Shown here: positions 24,071 through 31,811 of the stretch, one piece after another
Layout: every line of letters begins with the position of its first letter
Numbering within the stretch: position 1 is the stretch's first letter
Assembly (NCBI GenBank): GCA_910587705.1
Contig: CAJUMX010000005.1
Span: forward strand, 62,001 to 126,000
Source of the DNA: an uncultured Oscillibacter sp.
GTDB lineage: Bacteria > Bacillota > Clostridia > Oscillospirales > Oscillospiraceae
DNA length: 64,000 nt
Direction of reading: 5' to 3'
Notes under the pieces: generated by a model
The model's database searches: none
The model's input: only the letters and a program-made list of their open reading frames with translations
What the model was told of the DNA's origin: nothing
Made by a program: the position numbers and the translations under genes

Positions 24071-25033
24071 TCAGCCTGCGACGATATCCTTATATTCGTT
24101 GACGATGCTCTTCACGTTTTCCACGTGGGCCTCCACATCCGCCACGGACATGGTGTCCACCTCCAGCAGCATGGTGTCCTGGAGCCACTCCACGACCTCC
24201 GCGTCCGCCAGAATCTTGCCATAGAGCTCCTTCAGCTCGGCGACCTTTTTCTCGTCGGTGCCAGCCCGGGCCATGACAAAGCAGCGGTTGCGGAAGTAGG
24301 GATAGCCGTGCTGGCCCACGCCCTCTACGCCGGCGAAGGGGCCGTTTTCAATGTTGCCCTCGTCAAAGGCGCAGACAATGGTCACGCCCTTTTGCTGATA
24401 GGTCTCCAGGATCTGGGACTGGTGGGAGACGGCGAACTGGGTCTCGCCCCGGGCCACGGCCTGGGCAGCCTCGGCAGCGGACTGGTAGGGCGTCAGCTTC
24501 AGCTTATCGCCCGCGCCCATAGCGCCGAACAAGGACGCGGCCAGGAACGCCTCGGAGCCGGTGGCGCCGTTGACGGCCACGCTGATTTCCGTTCCCTGCT
24601 GGACATAGGCCTCCAGATCGGCCACGCTGCCGATGTTCAGCTTGGCGTCGGCGGAGAGGACGAAGATGGAGGAATACAGGTTCTCCACAAACACAAAGTC
24701 CTCATAGCCGAACTGCATCTTGGCCGGGTCCAGAATGGAGGTGATGGACAGCAGGCCCTCGCCCACGAAAACCAGCTCGGTATCGTTGGCCTTGGTGTCG
24801 GCTACCCAGGTGTTCACGGTGGCGGCGTCTCCCTTGATGGCTTCGGCCACCAGGGTGATGGTGTCGGAATAGCTGGTGGACTTGGTTGCCGCCTGCTGGC
24901 TCACCATAGCGGCCACGCCAGAGGGAGCCCAGGGGCAGGTCACCTTCCAGGTTGCGGACTTCTGGCCGCAGCCCGCCAGCAGGGCCGCGCACATAGCGGC
25001 AAGCAGTACCATGCTGAGAATTCTTCTTTTCAT
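24071..25033 (-). CDS. tctC: TTT substrate-binding lipoprotein (TctC/Bug family)
   Basis: A 320-aa secreted binding protein. A lipoprotein signal (LAAMCAALLAGC, lipobox Cys22) anchors it to the membrane. The mature part begins with the Bug-type VTCPWAPSGVAAMVSQ segment and contains the VAVNGATGSEAFLAAS ligand loop, as in TctC proteins. It leads the operon tctC-tctB-tctA-sulfatase-gntR-maturase, starting after GGAGCGAG. The ligand is unknown. A weak promoter candidate lies around 25105-25130. Confidence 0.93.
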   Translation of the reverse strand: MKRRILSMVLLAAMCAALLAGCGQKSATWKVTCPWAPSGVAAMVSQQAATKSTSYSDTITLVAEAIKGDAATVNTWVADTKANDTELVFVGEGLLSITSILDPAKMQFGYEDFVFVENLYSSIFVLSADAKLNIGSVADLEAYVQQGTEISVAVNGATGSEAFLAASLFGAMGAGDKLKLTPYQSAAEAAQAVARGETQFAVSHQSQILETYQQKGVTIVCAFDEGNIENGPFAGVEGVGQHGYPYFRNRCFVMARAGTDEKKVAELKELYGKILADAEVVEWLQDTMLLEVDTMSVADVEAHVENVKSIVNEYKDIVAG

Positions 25034-25345
25034 AATCTCGCTCCTTTTCCATTATGTATCAGATGCGATCTGGGTTATTTTCCAGCATCTGTATAATGGG
25101 AATGTAGCATAAAGCGATTTCTGATTCAACAACTTTTAGAAGAAAAGAAAGAAAGTTGTCTGGTTATTGATTTGGATGTAGAAACCTGTCTGCCTGTTGA
25201 AAGCCCTTTTATCTATTTCATATAAATTTGCCGGCATCGTTTTGTAATGTGCGCCAGGGGACATTTGCTGGGACCCCTACTCGGAAGCCTTGTAGCCAAT
25301 AGATTGGTGTTCGATTTGTTCGAAGGATTGAGCCCGCTGAATCTG
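25034..25345. other. Intergenic region upstream of tctC, no gene seen
   Basis: About 310 AT-richer bases between tctC and the end of the DUF4230 gene. They should contain the promoter of the tctC operon (poorly conserved candidates only) and any GntR operator. I found no ORF of note and no convincing terminator. Confidence 0.5.
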
Positions 25346-26041
25346 CTATTTTAATTCCACAACCACGCTGTAACGGCGGTCAATGGCCTTGACAATGGGC
25401 TCGTAGACCTGCTTCACCATTTTGACGGCAAGCGCATCTGTGGTCTGCCCGTTTGCCGCAGTATCCAATTCTTTCTCCATCCGGGAGCGCAGGTCCTCTT
25501 CGATGGCGGTGTAGTCTGCCACGCTCAGCTTGATGTCTCCCCGGGCCAGCAGGCTTTCCTCAACATCCTCTATAATAATACGGCTCGGATCGATTTCGAT
25601 GGTCTGCAAGTAAGGGTGGTCTACAAAGATTGTCACCGTTTTTTCCTCATGGTCCTCCACGACGTTGGCGGCAGTCAAATTGTCCAGGTCCACAACGAAG
25701 TACCCTGTGCCAGTATAAAGCACATTCTGCGTCTTTTTCATGAAATCAAAGTCCAGCTGTTTGATGAGGCGGTCCGTCAGCTTTGTGGAGACCGTGCTGG
25801 TCTGCGTGCTGACAATCAGCTTTCGGGTTTCGTTTTGACCGGAGAGGATGACATCGGAGAAGCTGACCTCCACACCGCTGGAACGAAGGTAAATCGTGTC
25901 CAGGTCAATTTGTTCAATGCCGTCAGATACCTGCATCTGTAAGGGATCGGCACGAAAGATGAGCCCCCAGAGGACAACCGCAGCGAGCAGCCCCGCCAGT
26001 ACGCCGGCGGTGATGTTCAAACGCTTTTGCCGGTTTTTCAT
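25346..26041 (-). CDS. DUF4230 domain protein
   Basis: A 231-aa protein with one N-terminal membrane helix (about residues 8-28), then a DUF4230-type domain (TRKLIVSTQTSTV, TGYFVVDLDNLTAANVVEDHEEKTVTI, then LPYLQTIEIDPSRI-like strand pattern and a helical tail). The family is widespread in clostridia and of unknown function. It overlaps the upstream membrane-protein gene by 4 nt (ATGA), so the two are probably partners. Confidence 0.75.
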   Translation of the reverse strand: MKNRQKRLNITAGVLAGLLAAVVLWGLIFRADPLQMQVSDGIEQIDLDTIYLRSSGVEVSFSDVILSGQNETRKLIVSTQTSTVSTKLTDRLIKQLDFDFMKKTQNVLYTGTGYFVVDLDNLTAANVVEDHEEKTVTIFVDHPYLQTIEIDPSRIIIEDVEESLLARGDIKLSVADYTAIEEDLRSRMEKELDTAANGQTTDALAVKMVKQVYEPIVKAIDRRYSVVVELK

Positions 26042-26904
26042 GGCCTCTTCCCTCCCATGGAAACAAGTTCAGAATCGAATCTGGAATCAGCATCCGGAGC
26101 GGCGTCGTGGCGCTCTCCCGCAGACGGCAGAGGGGCCGCGATTTGGAACAGCTCCCGCAGAATCCACTTAAGGACAAAGAACGTGAGCAGCGGCATAAGA
26201 CAGTTGGTCAGAATCAGGATGGCGATGGAATTCATACACTTTCGAATGGTATTCTGGAAGTGCAGCATCAAATCCGAGATGTCGCGGATAGCTGTTTGGA
26301 AGAGGTCCGACAGCTTTTCAAACATGCCTTTCTCCTCCGCCCCGTCCTCCATGGCTTCGTGGAGCTTGCCGGAGCCCCCCTCCGTTTCCGCAATCGTATC
26401 ATTGACATAGGCTGTGAGGTCGGAGGCGACAACGCCGGTAAGCGATGTACTGCACGGAACGACGAAGGCCGCCGCCAGGGCAAGCACGCAAAGCCGAATC
26501 GCCAGACTTTTCAGGAGGTTCCTCCTGGTAACGACGAACAAGCCCCCTATCAAACAGGCTGCTGGAATCAGCAGTGCGAAGGCCGCTTTTATCCCATATC
26601 GAATCAGGATTTTTTCCAGGAACAGGACCACGAGGATTGCCACAAAATAGAGGTTCATATCCGCCAGGCTGTCCGCCAAGGGCGTCGCGAAGTCGTCTGG
26701 CAATGCGGAAATCGCCAAAGAGGCGGAGAGGGTGGCGGCGGAAAACCGCATCACCGTATCGCCGCTTTCCTCCACGCTTTTCAGGGAGTCCTTTACAAAA
26801 TTTGTCTCGGGAAGCGCCGCGGTGGCAACGAAGAAGGAAAGCGCGGCGATGAGGGCCAGGGATAGGAGCTTAATCGCCAGAGCGGCGTGCTTGGTCGATA
26901 GCAT
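26038..26904 (-). CDS. Membrane protein paired with DUF4230, function unknown
   Basis: A 288-aa protein with an N-terminal hydrophobic segment (about 10-30), paired central helices (about 85-125 and 132-155), an amphipathic stretch (about 180-215) and a C-terminal membrane helix (about 222-245). The start is the ATG at 26904 after AGGAGG. It overlaps the DUF4230 gene at ATGA. I do not recognise a family; the layout suggests a two-component membrane complex with the downstream protein. Confidence 0.65.
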   Translation of the reverse strand: MLSTKHAALAIKLLSLALIAALSFFVATAALPETNFVKDSLKSVEESGDTVMRFSAATLSASLAISALPDDFATPLADSLADMNLYFVAILVVLFLEKILIRYGIKAAFALLIPAACLIGGLFVVTRRNLLKSLAIRLCVLALAAAFVVPCSTSLTGVVASDLTAYVNDTIAETEGGSGKLHEAMEDGAEEKGMFEKLSDLFQTAIRDISDLMLHFQNTIRKCMNSIAILILTNCLMPLLTFFVLKWILRELFQIAAPLPSAGERHDAAPDADSRFDSELVSMGGKRP

Positions 26905-27279
26905 GTTGACTGCCTCCTTGTATCTGTAATTGGGACCGCCCTATCAGCGGCATGGGGAACCTGCTTGGCTCACTCTAATTTTATTTGCGTGTGGGGCCGG
27001 TAATGATCTTGCCGTCCACAATCCTCCGGCTGGGCATCCAGCAATTGGTCTCAAAGGTGGCCAGTAGGACCCAGATTTCCGAAAACCGGCAGAGAGGCAA
27101 CGCTTTCTTCGAATAGCGGAAGCTCCGCATGAGCTGCGGCCCTAGCCCCGGCGGGTGATCCTCCAACCCCGCGCTGTCCCGGATGGGGCGGCAGATTGGA
27201 CAAACGAAAGCCCCGTTTTTCGATAAAACAGTCCGAAAAACGGGGCTCGTTCCATGCGCGCCTCGTCCCCAAAGTCTCT
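26905..27279. other. Intergenic region with one hairpin; remnant ORF not supported
   Basis: About 375 bases. A minus-strand reading frame runs through 26981-27190 (containing RSFRYSKKALPLCRF-like text) but has no ribosome site or family match and may be decayed coding sequence. The main structure is the hairpin repeat listed at 27207-27252. Confidence 0.4.
27207..27252. repeat. Hairpin repeat, copy 1 (terminator-like)
   Basis: AGCCCCGTTTTTCG and CGAAAAACGGGGCT form a 14-bp perfect stem with an 11-nt loop, 28 nt past the end of the minus-strand gene at 27280. A related copy of the whole 46-bp sequence lies at 29728-29774. Confidence 0.7.
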
Positions 27280-27726
27280 CTAAGCATTTTCGAGCATGGA
27301 TTCCAACGCGGATATGATTTTCTGAATCTCCAGAGGGGAACGCTGCTCTGGGTCTATACGCAGGGCATCCTGTTCCGCCAAGATAATATAGATGTACTTT
27401 GTGATGGCCTCCGAGGACTGGCCCTTCAACGCGGGACTGCTGGCGCACCGCTGGCAAATCGTTTCCTTCGCCGCCGCCTCCAGTTCTTCCACTCTCTTTT
27501 GGGTTTTATCGGAGGTTCCTGTTCGCCACGGCACCACGTTCTGGAGCAAATAATCGGAGATCACCACAACCATTACCGGCAAAACCAGCCAGTTTATAAT
27601 ATCAATCATCATCGGAAGCGCACACAGCAACTTGCCGCCGCAGCTGCCTTCCCCGTCGTCCCGCTCACGCTCAAAATACTGTTCCAGCGCGCTCTGCACA
27701 TCCTCTTCCAGCCGCCTAAAATCCAT
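27280..27726 (-). CDS. Single-helix membrane protein with acidic and coiled-coil parts, function unknown
   Basis: A 148-aa protein starting MDFRRLEEDVQSAL. Residues about 39-58 are a hydrophobic helix (MMIDIINWLVLPVMVVVISDYL), followed by a helical, probably coiled-coil region with CQRCA. Three ATG codons in a row (27732, 27729, 27726) overlap the TGA of the HExxH gene; I chose the last because GGAGAG is then 6 nt away. It is tightly coupled to the HExxH protein and probably acts with it. No family recognised. Confidence 0.6.
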   Translation of the reverse strand: MDFRRLEEDVQSALEQYFERERDDGEGSCGGKLLCALPMMIDIINWLVLPVMVVVISDYLLQNVVPWRTGTSDKTQKRVEELEAAAKETICQRCASSPALKGQSSEAITKYIYIILAEQDALRIDPEQRSPLEIQKIISALESMLENA

Positions 27727-27728
27727 CA

Positions 27729-29222
27729 TCATCTCTCCCAACAGATACTGTCCTTCCGGATGCCCGACTCCCGAAGCCATAGCTCCAGGCAGCATCTCGG
27801 GGGCAGATTGGTCAACTTTTTCAAGCTGCGGCAGGCAACCCGCTTGGACTGGCAGTGCAGTCCGGCCATCGGACAGGAAAAACAGGATTTGCTCTCCACA
27901 GCCTTAAAAAATTCCTTTGCTATAATCCGGCAAAGAATTTCCCGTAAGAATGTAAACGACGCCTGGTAATTCCAGGAGCGGTCCATTTCCGTTTGTATGG
28001 CCAGCTCAAAGCTCTCCAGAGACCACGTGTTCCGGAAGTCCTCCATAATGATATACGGATCCTGCAACGGGCTTCCGGAGGAAGTTTCCAGTACAGAAAA
28101 GGTCTCGAACGCATGGGCCGCCAGAAACGAAAACGCATATTCGAGGACGGCTCCGCCGCTCTGGCCGTTATACTTTATGAGGACAGGAACCCCCATCCGG
28201 TAGAGAAGCTCTCCCGGAAGTCTTGTAATCATCTGCGTCGGCAAGCTTCCTTTAAACGCGGCGGCCAACAGCCTGTAGCCATCGGACACCATAAAGCCCT
28301 GCTTCGTTCTGTGGCGCAAAAAGCCGTGCCAGCTCTCATAGGTCTGCTGAAACAGCGGCCACCCGTTGCGCTTTGCAAAGAAGTCGTACAGCGTAATATA
28401 AAAATCTGTACCCTCCACCGCGTCTGGAAATCCGGCGTTTTCCTTTAGGGTCTCCAGCGCGCGTACAAAACGCATGGGAGGGAGGCAGGCTTCCGGCACC
28501 TCAAAATTGGAATCTCCTTCCTCCTCGTCGGGTATAAAGCAGGGAATGTGGAGGGCAATGTCGCACAACAGCAAAAAAGAAGTCGTGGCAAACAACCGGC
28601 CGTGGTTCAGGTTGGACCCAAGCGCTGTTTTGTAAAGGGACCAGAGACTTGAATATTTGCCCGACATCTTCTCCATATCAAAACGGGCATGCGCAAAGTT
28701 GCCGCGGTCAGATTCCGGCAGGCTATAGAATATACAGTTGCACGTACGTGCGGCTACGAGCGATTCCAGCAGGTCCTCCGTATTGATGGAGGCCATGTTC
28801 TTGCCCCGCATGCCCGTCAGAATCTTGTGGGTATAAATGGCCTTCTGTGTCTCCTGGAGCTTTTTGACGAGATTGTCCCTGGCATAAAACCCGTACTGAT
28901 TCAGCGGCAGGAGCAACGGAAAGCCGGGTTCATAGGCGGCCTCTATGTACGCTTTTATTTCGCCGCAGATATGATCCTCCAGAACGTCCCGCAACAGTTC
29001 GCTGCCAAGTGTGAAATCATGGATTAAGTGGGTTGCCTCGTGAAATACCGTGTATATGGAGGAGCCTACGCTCTCCCATGTTTCAGGGGGCGCCTGCCCA
29101 AGAAGCTCCCGGAAATCTGAGAGCATATAACGCTGAAAGTCGCCTGGGCCTGCCGTTGCCTGTTCAAATTCCACTAGGAATTTTGAGAAGTAGTAGCCTC
29201 CGCGTATTTCGTCATGGTTCAT
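27729..29222 (-). CDS. Uncharacterised HExxH protein with C-terminal cysteine cluster
   Basis: A 497-aa protein. Residues 61-65 read HEATH, within FHEATHLIHDF, the zinc-binding HExxH motif of gluzincin/metzincin-type peptidases. The last 55 residues carry a cysteine cluster (Cys447-x2-Cys450-x6-Cys457-x6-Cys464, then Cys477, Cys478, Cys494) that could bind zinc or an iron-sulfur cluster. No signal peptide or membrane helix is evident. It overlaps a small membrane-protein gene downstream. I do not recognise a described family; proteolytic activity is an inference from one motif. Confidence 0.7.
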   Translation of the reverse strand: MNHDEIRGGYYFSKFLVEFEQATAGPGDFQRYMLSDFRELLGQAPPETWESVGSSIYTVFHEATHLIHDFTLGSELLRDVLEDHICGEIKAYIEAAYEPGFPLLLPLNQYGFYARDNLVKKLQETQKAIYTHKILTGMRGKNMASINTEDLLESLVAARTCNCIFYSLPESDRGNFAHARFDMEKMSGKYSSLWSLYKTALGSNLNHGRLFATTSFLLLCDIALHIPCFIPDEEEGDSNFEVPEACLPPMRFVRALETLKENAGFPDAVEGTDFYITLYDFFAKRNGWPLFQQTYESWHGFLRHRTKQGFMVSDGYRLLAAAFKGSLPTQMITRLPGELLYRMGVPVLIKYNGQSGGAVLEYAFSFLAAHAFETFSVLETSSGSPLQDPYIIMEDFRNTWSLESFELAIQTEMDRSWNYQASFTFLREILCRIIAKEFFKAVESKSCFSCPMAGLHCQSKRVACRSLKKLTNLPPRCCLELWLRESGIRKDSICWER

Positions 29223-29727
29223 CCTCGCGCCTCCATCTCCAAGGAGCTTCCCAAACTAGGAGCTGTCTTACAAAAGCGACTTAATTGCTTGGTTCGCTCC
29301 ATCTGGTCTTTTGGCCCTGTTGCACACCTGTCTATGGGCTTAATTATAACAACCGATTGGGAAATTGTCACGACAAATTTTTCCAGCATTCTCAAAGAGC
29401 GGGCAGAACGTTTCCGCCGATTCTGCCGCGCCCGCGTGGGCTGACGTTCTGAGGCGTTCCTCCCCCCCCTTGCCGCCGAGGCCATAGGTCCTGTCCACAA
29501 TTTCCGAGATAATGTGGTAAGCCATGGTAGAGGCATCCAGATAAACGCAGTCGTTTTGCCGGATAAAGCTGGTGCCGGAAAACTATCAAGCGCCTCTGGA
29601 TGGCATAGCCCCGCGTCACAGTTTCTGCCGTCAATCAGCAACCCATCGCCAGCGTCTGCTTGGAGAATATATGATGCCGCTTATACAGTAGAATTTCTGA
29701 AGTCCAGATATCACAATAGGCTGCGGG
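29223..29727 (-). pseudogene. Degraded coding sequence upstream of the HExxH gene
   Basis: About 500 bases without an intact gene. A minus-strand frame between about 29574 and 29343 reads like a protein interior (SFIRQNDCVYLDASTMAYHI, then EIVDRTYGLGGKGGEER) but begins after a TAG stop and has no ribosome site. I do not recognise the family. It may be the remains of a gene once linked to the downstream operon, or chance. Confidence 0.3.
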
Positions 29728-29774
29728 AAAAACCCCGTTTTTCAATAAAATAATTCGAAAAGCAGGGCTCGCTC
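29728..29774. repeat. Hairpin repeat, copy 2
   Basis: A diverged copy of the 27207-27252 hairpin: CCCCGTTTTTC ... GAAAAGCAGGG followed by CTCGCTC. The two copies share the arms, the ATAAAA loop and the flank GGGCTCG. The stem here is imperfect. Confidence 0.6.
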
Positions 29775-29798
29775 ATTTATTGAAAATATGAAAAGGAG

Positions 29799-29841
29799 TG
29801 AGCGCCGGAAGAAAGAGCTCAAGTCTCTCTTCCAGCGCTCA
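29799..29841 (-). terminator. Terminator of the alpha/beta hydrolase gene
   Basis: A long stem TGAGCGC-GGAAGA.AGAG / CTCT.TCTTCC-GCGCTCA; on the minus strand it is followed by CTCCTTTTC, about 50 nt past the stop at 29890. Confidence 0.65.
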
Positions 29842-29889
29842 CAGACATTCAGCGCGCTATATGATTGGAAGCAGGTTCGTTTTTAGCGG

Positions 29890-31746
29890 TTAATAGTATT
29901 GCGCGCAGAAGGCCACCGACATAATGGTAACCAGCAGGGCGTTCACTATTCCGCCAAGATAGGGGTTCTTCGTCTCTTTATACAGCTTCCGGGCTATGAA
30001 GGGCGTGACAAACAGAATGACGACTACGCCTAGCAGCCAGCTTCCAATTTGCCTTTCCAAGCTGGTCTTGGACCAGAAGGGAATGCCGGTGGCGACGAAT
30101 GTTCCATATTGCAGAGCCTCGAAGCACAGGAGAATCAGGACGCCGCCAATCGCGTTAAGCAGCAAATTCACCCACTCCTTTTTGCCTACCAGGTTATAAT
30201 TGAAGCAGTTGACAGAAATGGAGCTTGGGATATAGTAGCACAAAAACAGGGGCAGGGCAAAAATCATCCAGAATACCTTTTCTGCACGGAAGGTCTTGAA
30301 GGTAACCACCCAAAATCCGAAGTTCGCGCCGCAGAAATAGTCGGCCGCGAAGAGCAAAAGCATGGCTGCAAAGACCACGGTCAGAGCCAGCAGTATGGTT
30401 CGTCCCCACTTCCCAGGACTCATGACAACGCCGTTGTCCCGAAGATTCATACCATGCTTCTTTCCATAGAGCCGATAGGACAAGAACATGATGAAGGCGC
30501 TGAAAAGTCCGCACACCAGGCTCCACACACCAATGCAGAGGGTTTGGCCTTGAGGAAGCACAAAGGGCAGTTCCTCAGGGGGATGGTTGTAAATGGGCCG
30601 CATAACGGGGAACAGGGAAACATACGCAAACAGGCCGCAAATCAGCATGCCACCCCAAAACCAAAGTTTTCCGGCGATGTCGGCGGGAGCGGTGGCAGGA
30701 ACAGCTGTTTCCTCCGCCAAGAGCTCTTGGAAAATAGGCTCACGACGAACCAGCAGCAGTGCCAGCTCCACCGTGAATACGATCATGGCTACCATACCGA
30801 TCAAGGAGATGATTTCCTTCAGCATACCGTTCTGGTTAGAACTGGGCAGAGGATTCTCCGCGGGCATGACCATATTCAAAAAGTCGATGACATATCCACA
30901 GGACTCCGGAGAGAGGACGCTCCAGGGATGAATTTCATTGGACTGATAAACCACATGAGCGGTCGGCTTCCCGTCAATCTCCCGCGTATAAACCTTTCCA
31001 TATTCCGGCTCGCCCTCCAGCTCCGCCGGATCACCGCCAAAATTCAGGAAGGAACGGGCGTTCTCTGTGTAAATGTAGTCCTTGGGAGCGTTGAGCCAGG
31101 TGCCGTCCTCACCCTTCACACTGAAAAACCAGTCGTCAAACCGGGAGGCGACCACGCCGTAATCCACATTTCCGAATTTGTTGAACCAGTTGCCGTCCTC
31201 GTCCTTATAATCCGGTTCGAAATCAACGGGAATAATGGCGGCAAACTGGGGGCCGCCCGCCTCAGCGTTCATGGTAAAGGCCCGGTTGATGGAGCGCCCA
31301 GCCGAGGAGTGTCCGGTAGCCGCGATGCGGTTGGTGTCTACATAGGGCAGCGTGCAGACAAATTGGAAGGCATGGCGCATATCATATCCGGTGAGCGGTG
31401 TGTTGCCAGATTCTCCGTGGCCGTACTGGTCAAAGGAGAATACGACATAGCCTCTTCGGGCCAGCTCCATCGAATAGGAGGACATGACCTCCCGGGAACG
31501 CCAGGAACCATGGGTCATTACCACGGCAGGAAGGGGATTTTCGGTGCTGGCGCTCTTGGGAATGAACAAGGTTCCAGATAAGGTGTAGCCAATTTCGGAC
31601 TGAGTTGTGATTTTCTCCATGCGGACCCGGCCGCCGCTGGTCAGAAGGAGATTCTGTAAAACCATGCTGGCGACGCAGACCAGCAGGCAAATCAGAACTA
31701 CCCAGGCTTTCCGGCTGAGTTTGTTCCAGGCTTTCTGTTCTTTCAT
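29890..31746 (-). CDS. Alpha/beta hydrolase fused to a multi-helix membrane domain
   Basis: A 618-aa protein. After an N-terminal membrane helix (about residues 14-35) comes an alpha/beta hydrolase domain with VVMTHGSW (oxyanion region, about 76-83), FDQYGHGES and the nucleophile elbow GHSSAG with Ser147. From about residue 320 there are roughly eight hydrophobic helices to the C-terminus. The active site should face outside if the first helix is a signal anchor. Start at MKEQKAW (31746), behind GGAGAGGAA. It is downstream of the CoA-transferase gene. Substrate unknown; ester or acyl hydrolysis is the family expectation. Confidence 0.8.
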   Translation of the reverse strand: MKEQKAWNKLSRKAWVVLICLLVCVASMVLQNLLLTSGGRVRMEKITTQSEIGYTLSGTLFIPKSASTENPLPAVVMTHGSWRSREVMSSYSMELARRGYVVFSFDQYGHGESGNTPLTGYDMRHAFQFVCTLPYVDTNRIAATGHSSAGRSINRAFTMNAEAGGPQFAAIIPVDFEPDYKDEDGNWFNKFGNVDYGVVASRFDDWFFSVKGEDGTWLNAPKDYIYTENARSFLNFGGDPAELEGEPEYGKVYTREIDGKPTAHVVYQSNEIHPWSVLSPESCGYVIDFLNMVMPAENPLPSSNQNGMLKEIISLIGMVAMIVFTVELALLLVRREPIFQELLAEETAVPATAPADIAGKLWFWGGMLICGLFAYVSLFPVMRPIYNHPPEELPFVLPQGQTLCIGVWSLVCGLFSAFIMFLSYRLYGKKHGMNLRDNGVVMSPGKWGRTILLALTVVFAAMLLLFAADYFCGANFGFWVVTFKTFRAEKVFWMIFALPLFLCYYIPSSISVNCFNYNLVGKKEWVNLLLNAIGGVLILLCFEALQYGTFVATGIPFWSKTSLERQIGSWLLGVVVILFVTPFIARKLYKETKNPYLGGIVNALLVTIMSVAFCAQYY

Positions 31747-31811
31747 AATATGTTCCTCTCCGTCATATTTGTTTTTCAGGCCAGCCATTCTAGACCTGGC
31801 TTTGACAGTGC

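Noticed and set aside
27000..27457. 158-codon frame with CPIC and CRF pieces as a zinc protein
   Set aside because: It overlaps the hairpin repeat and the end of the 27280 gene in another frame, with no ribosome site.
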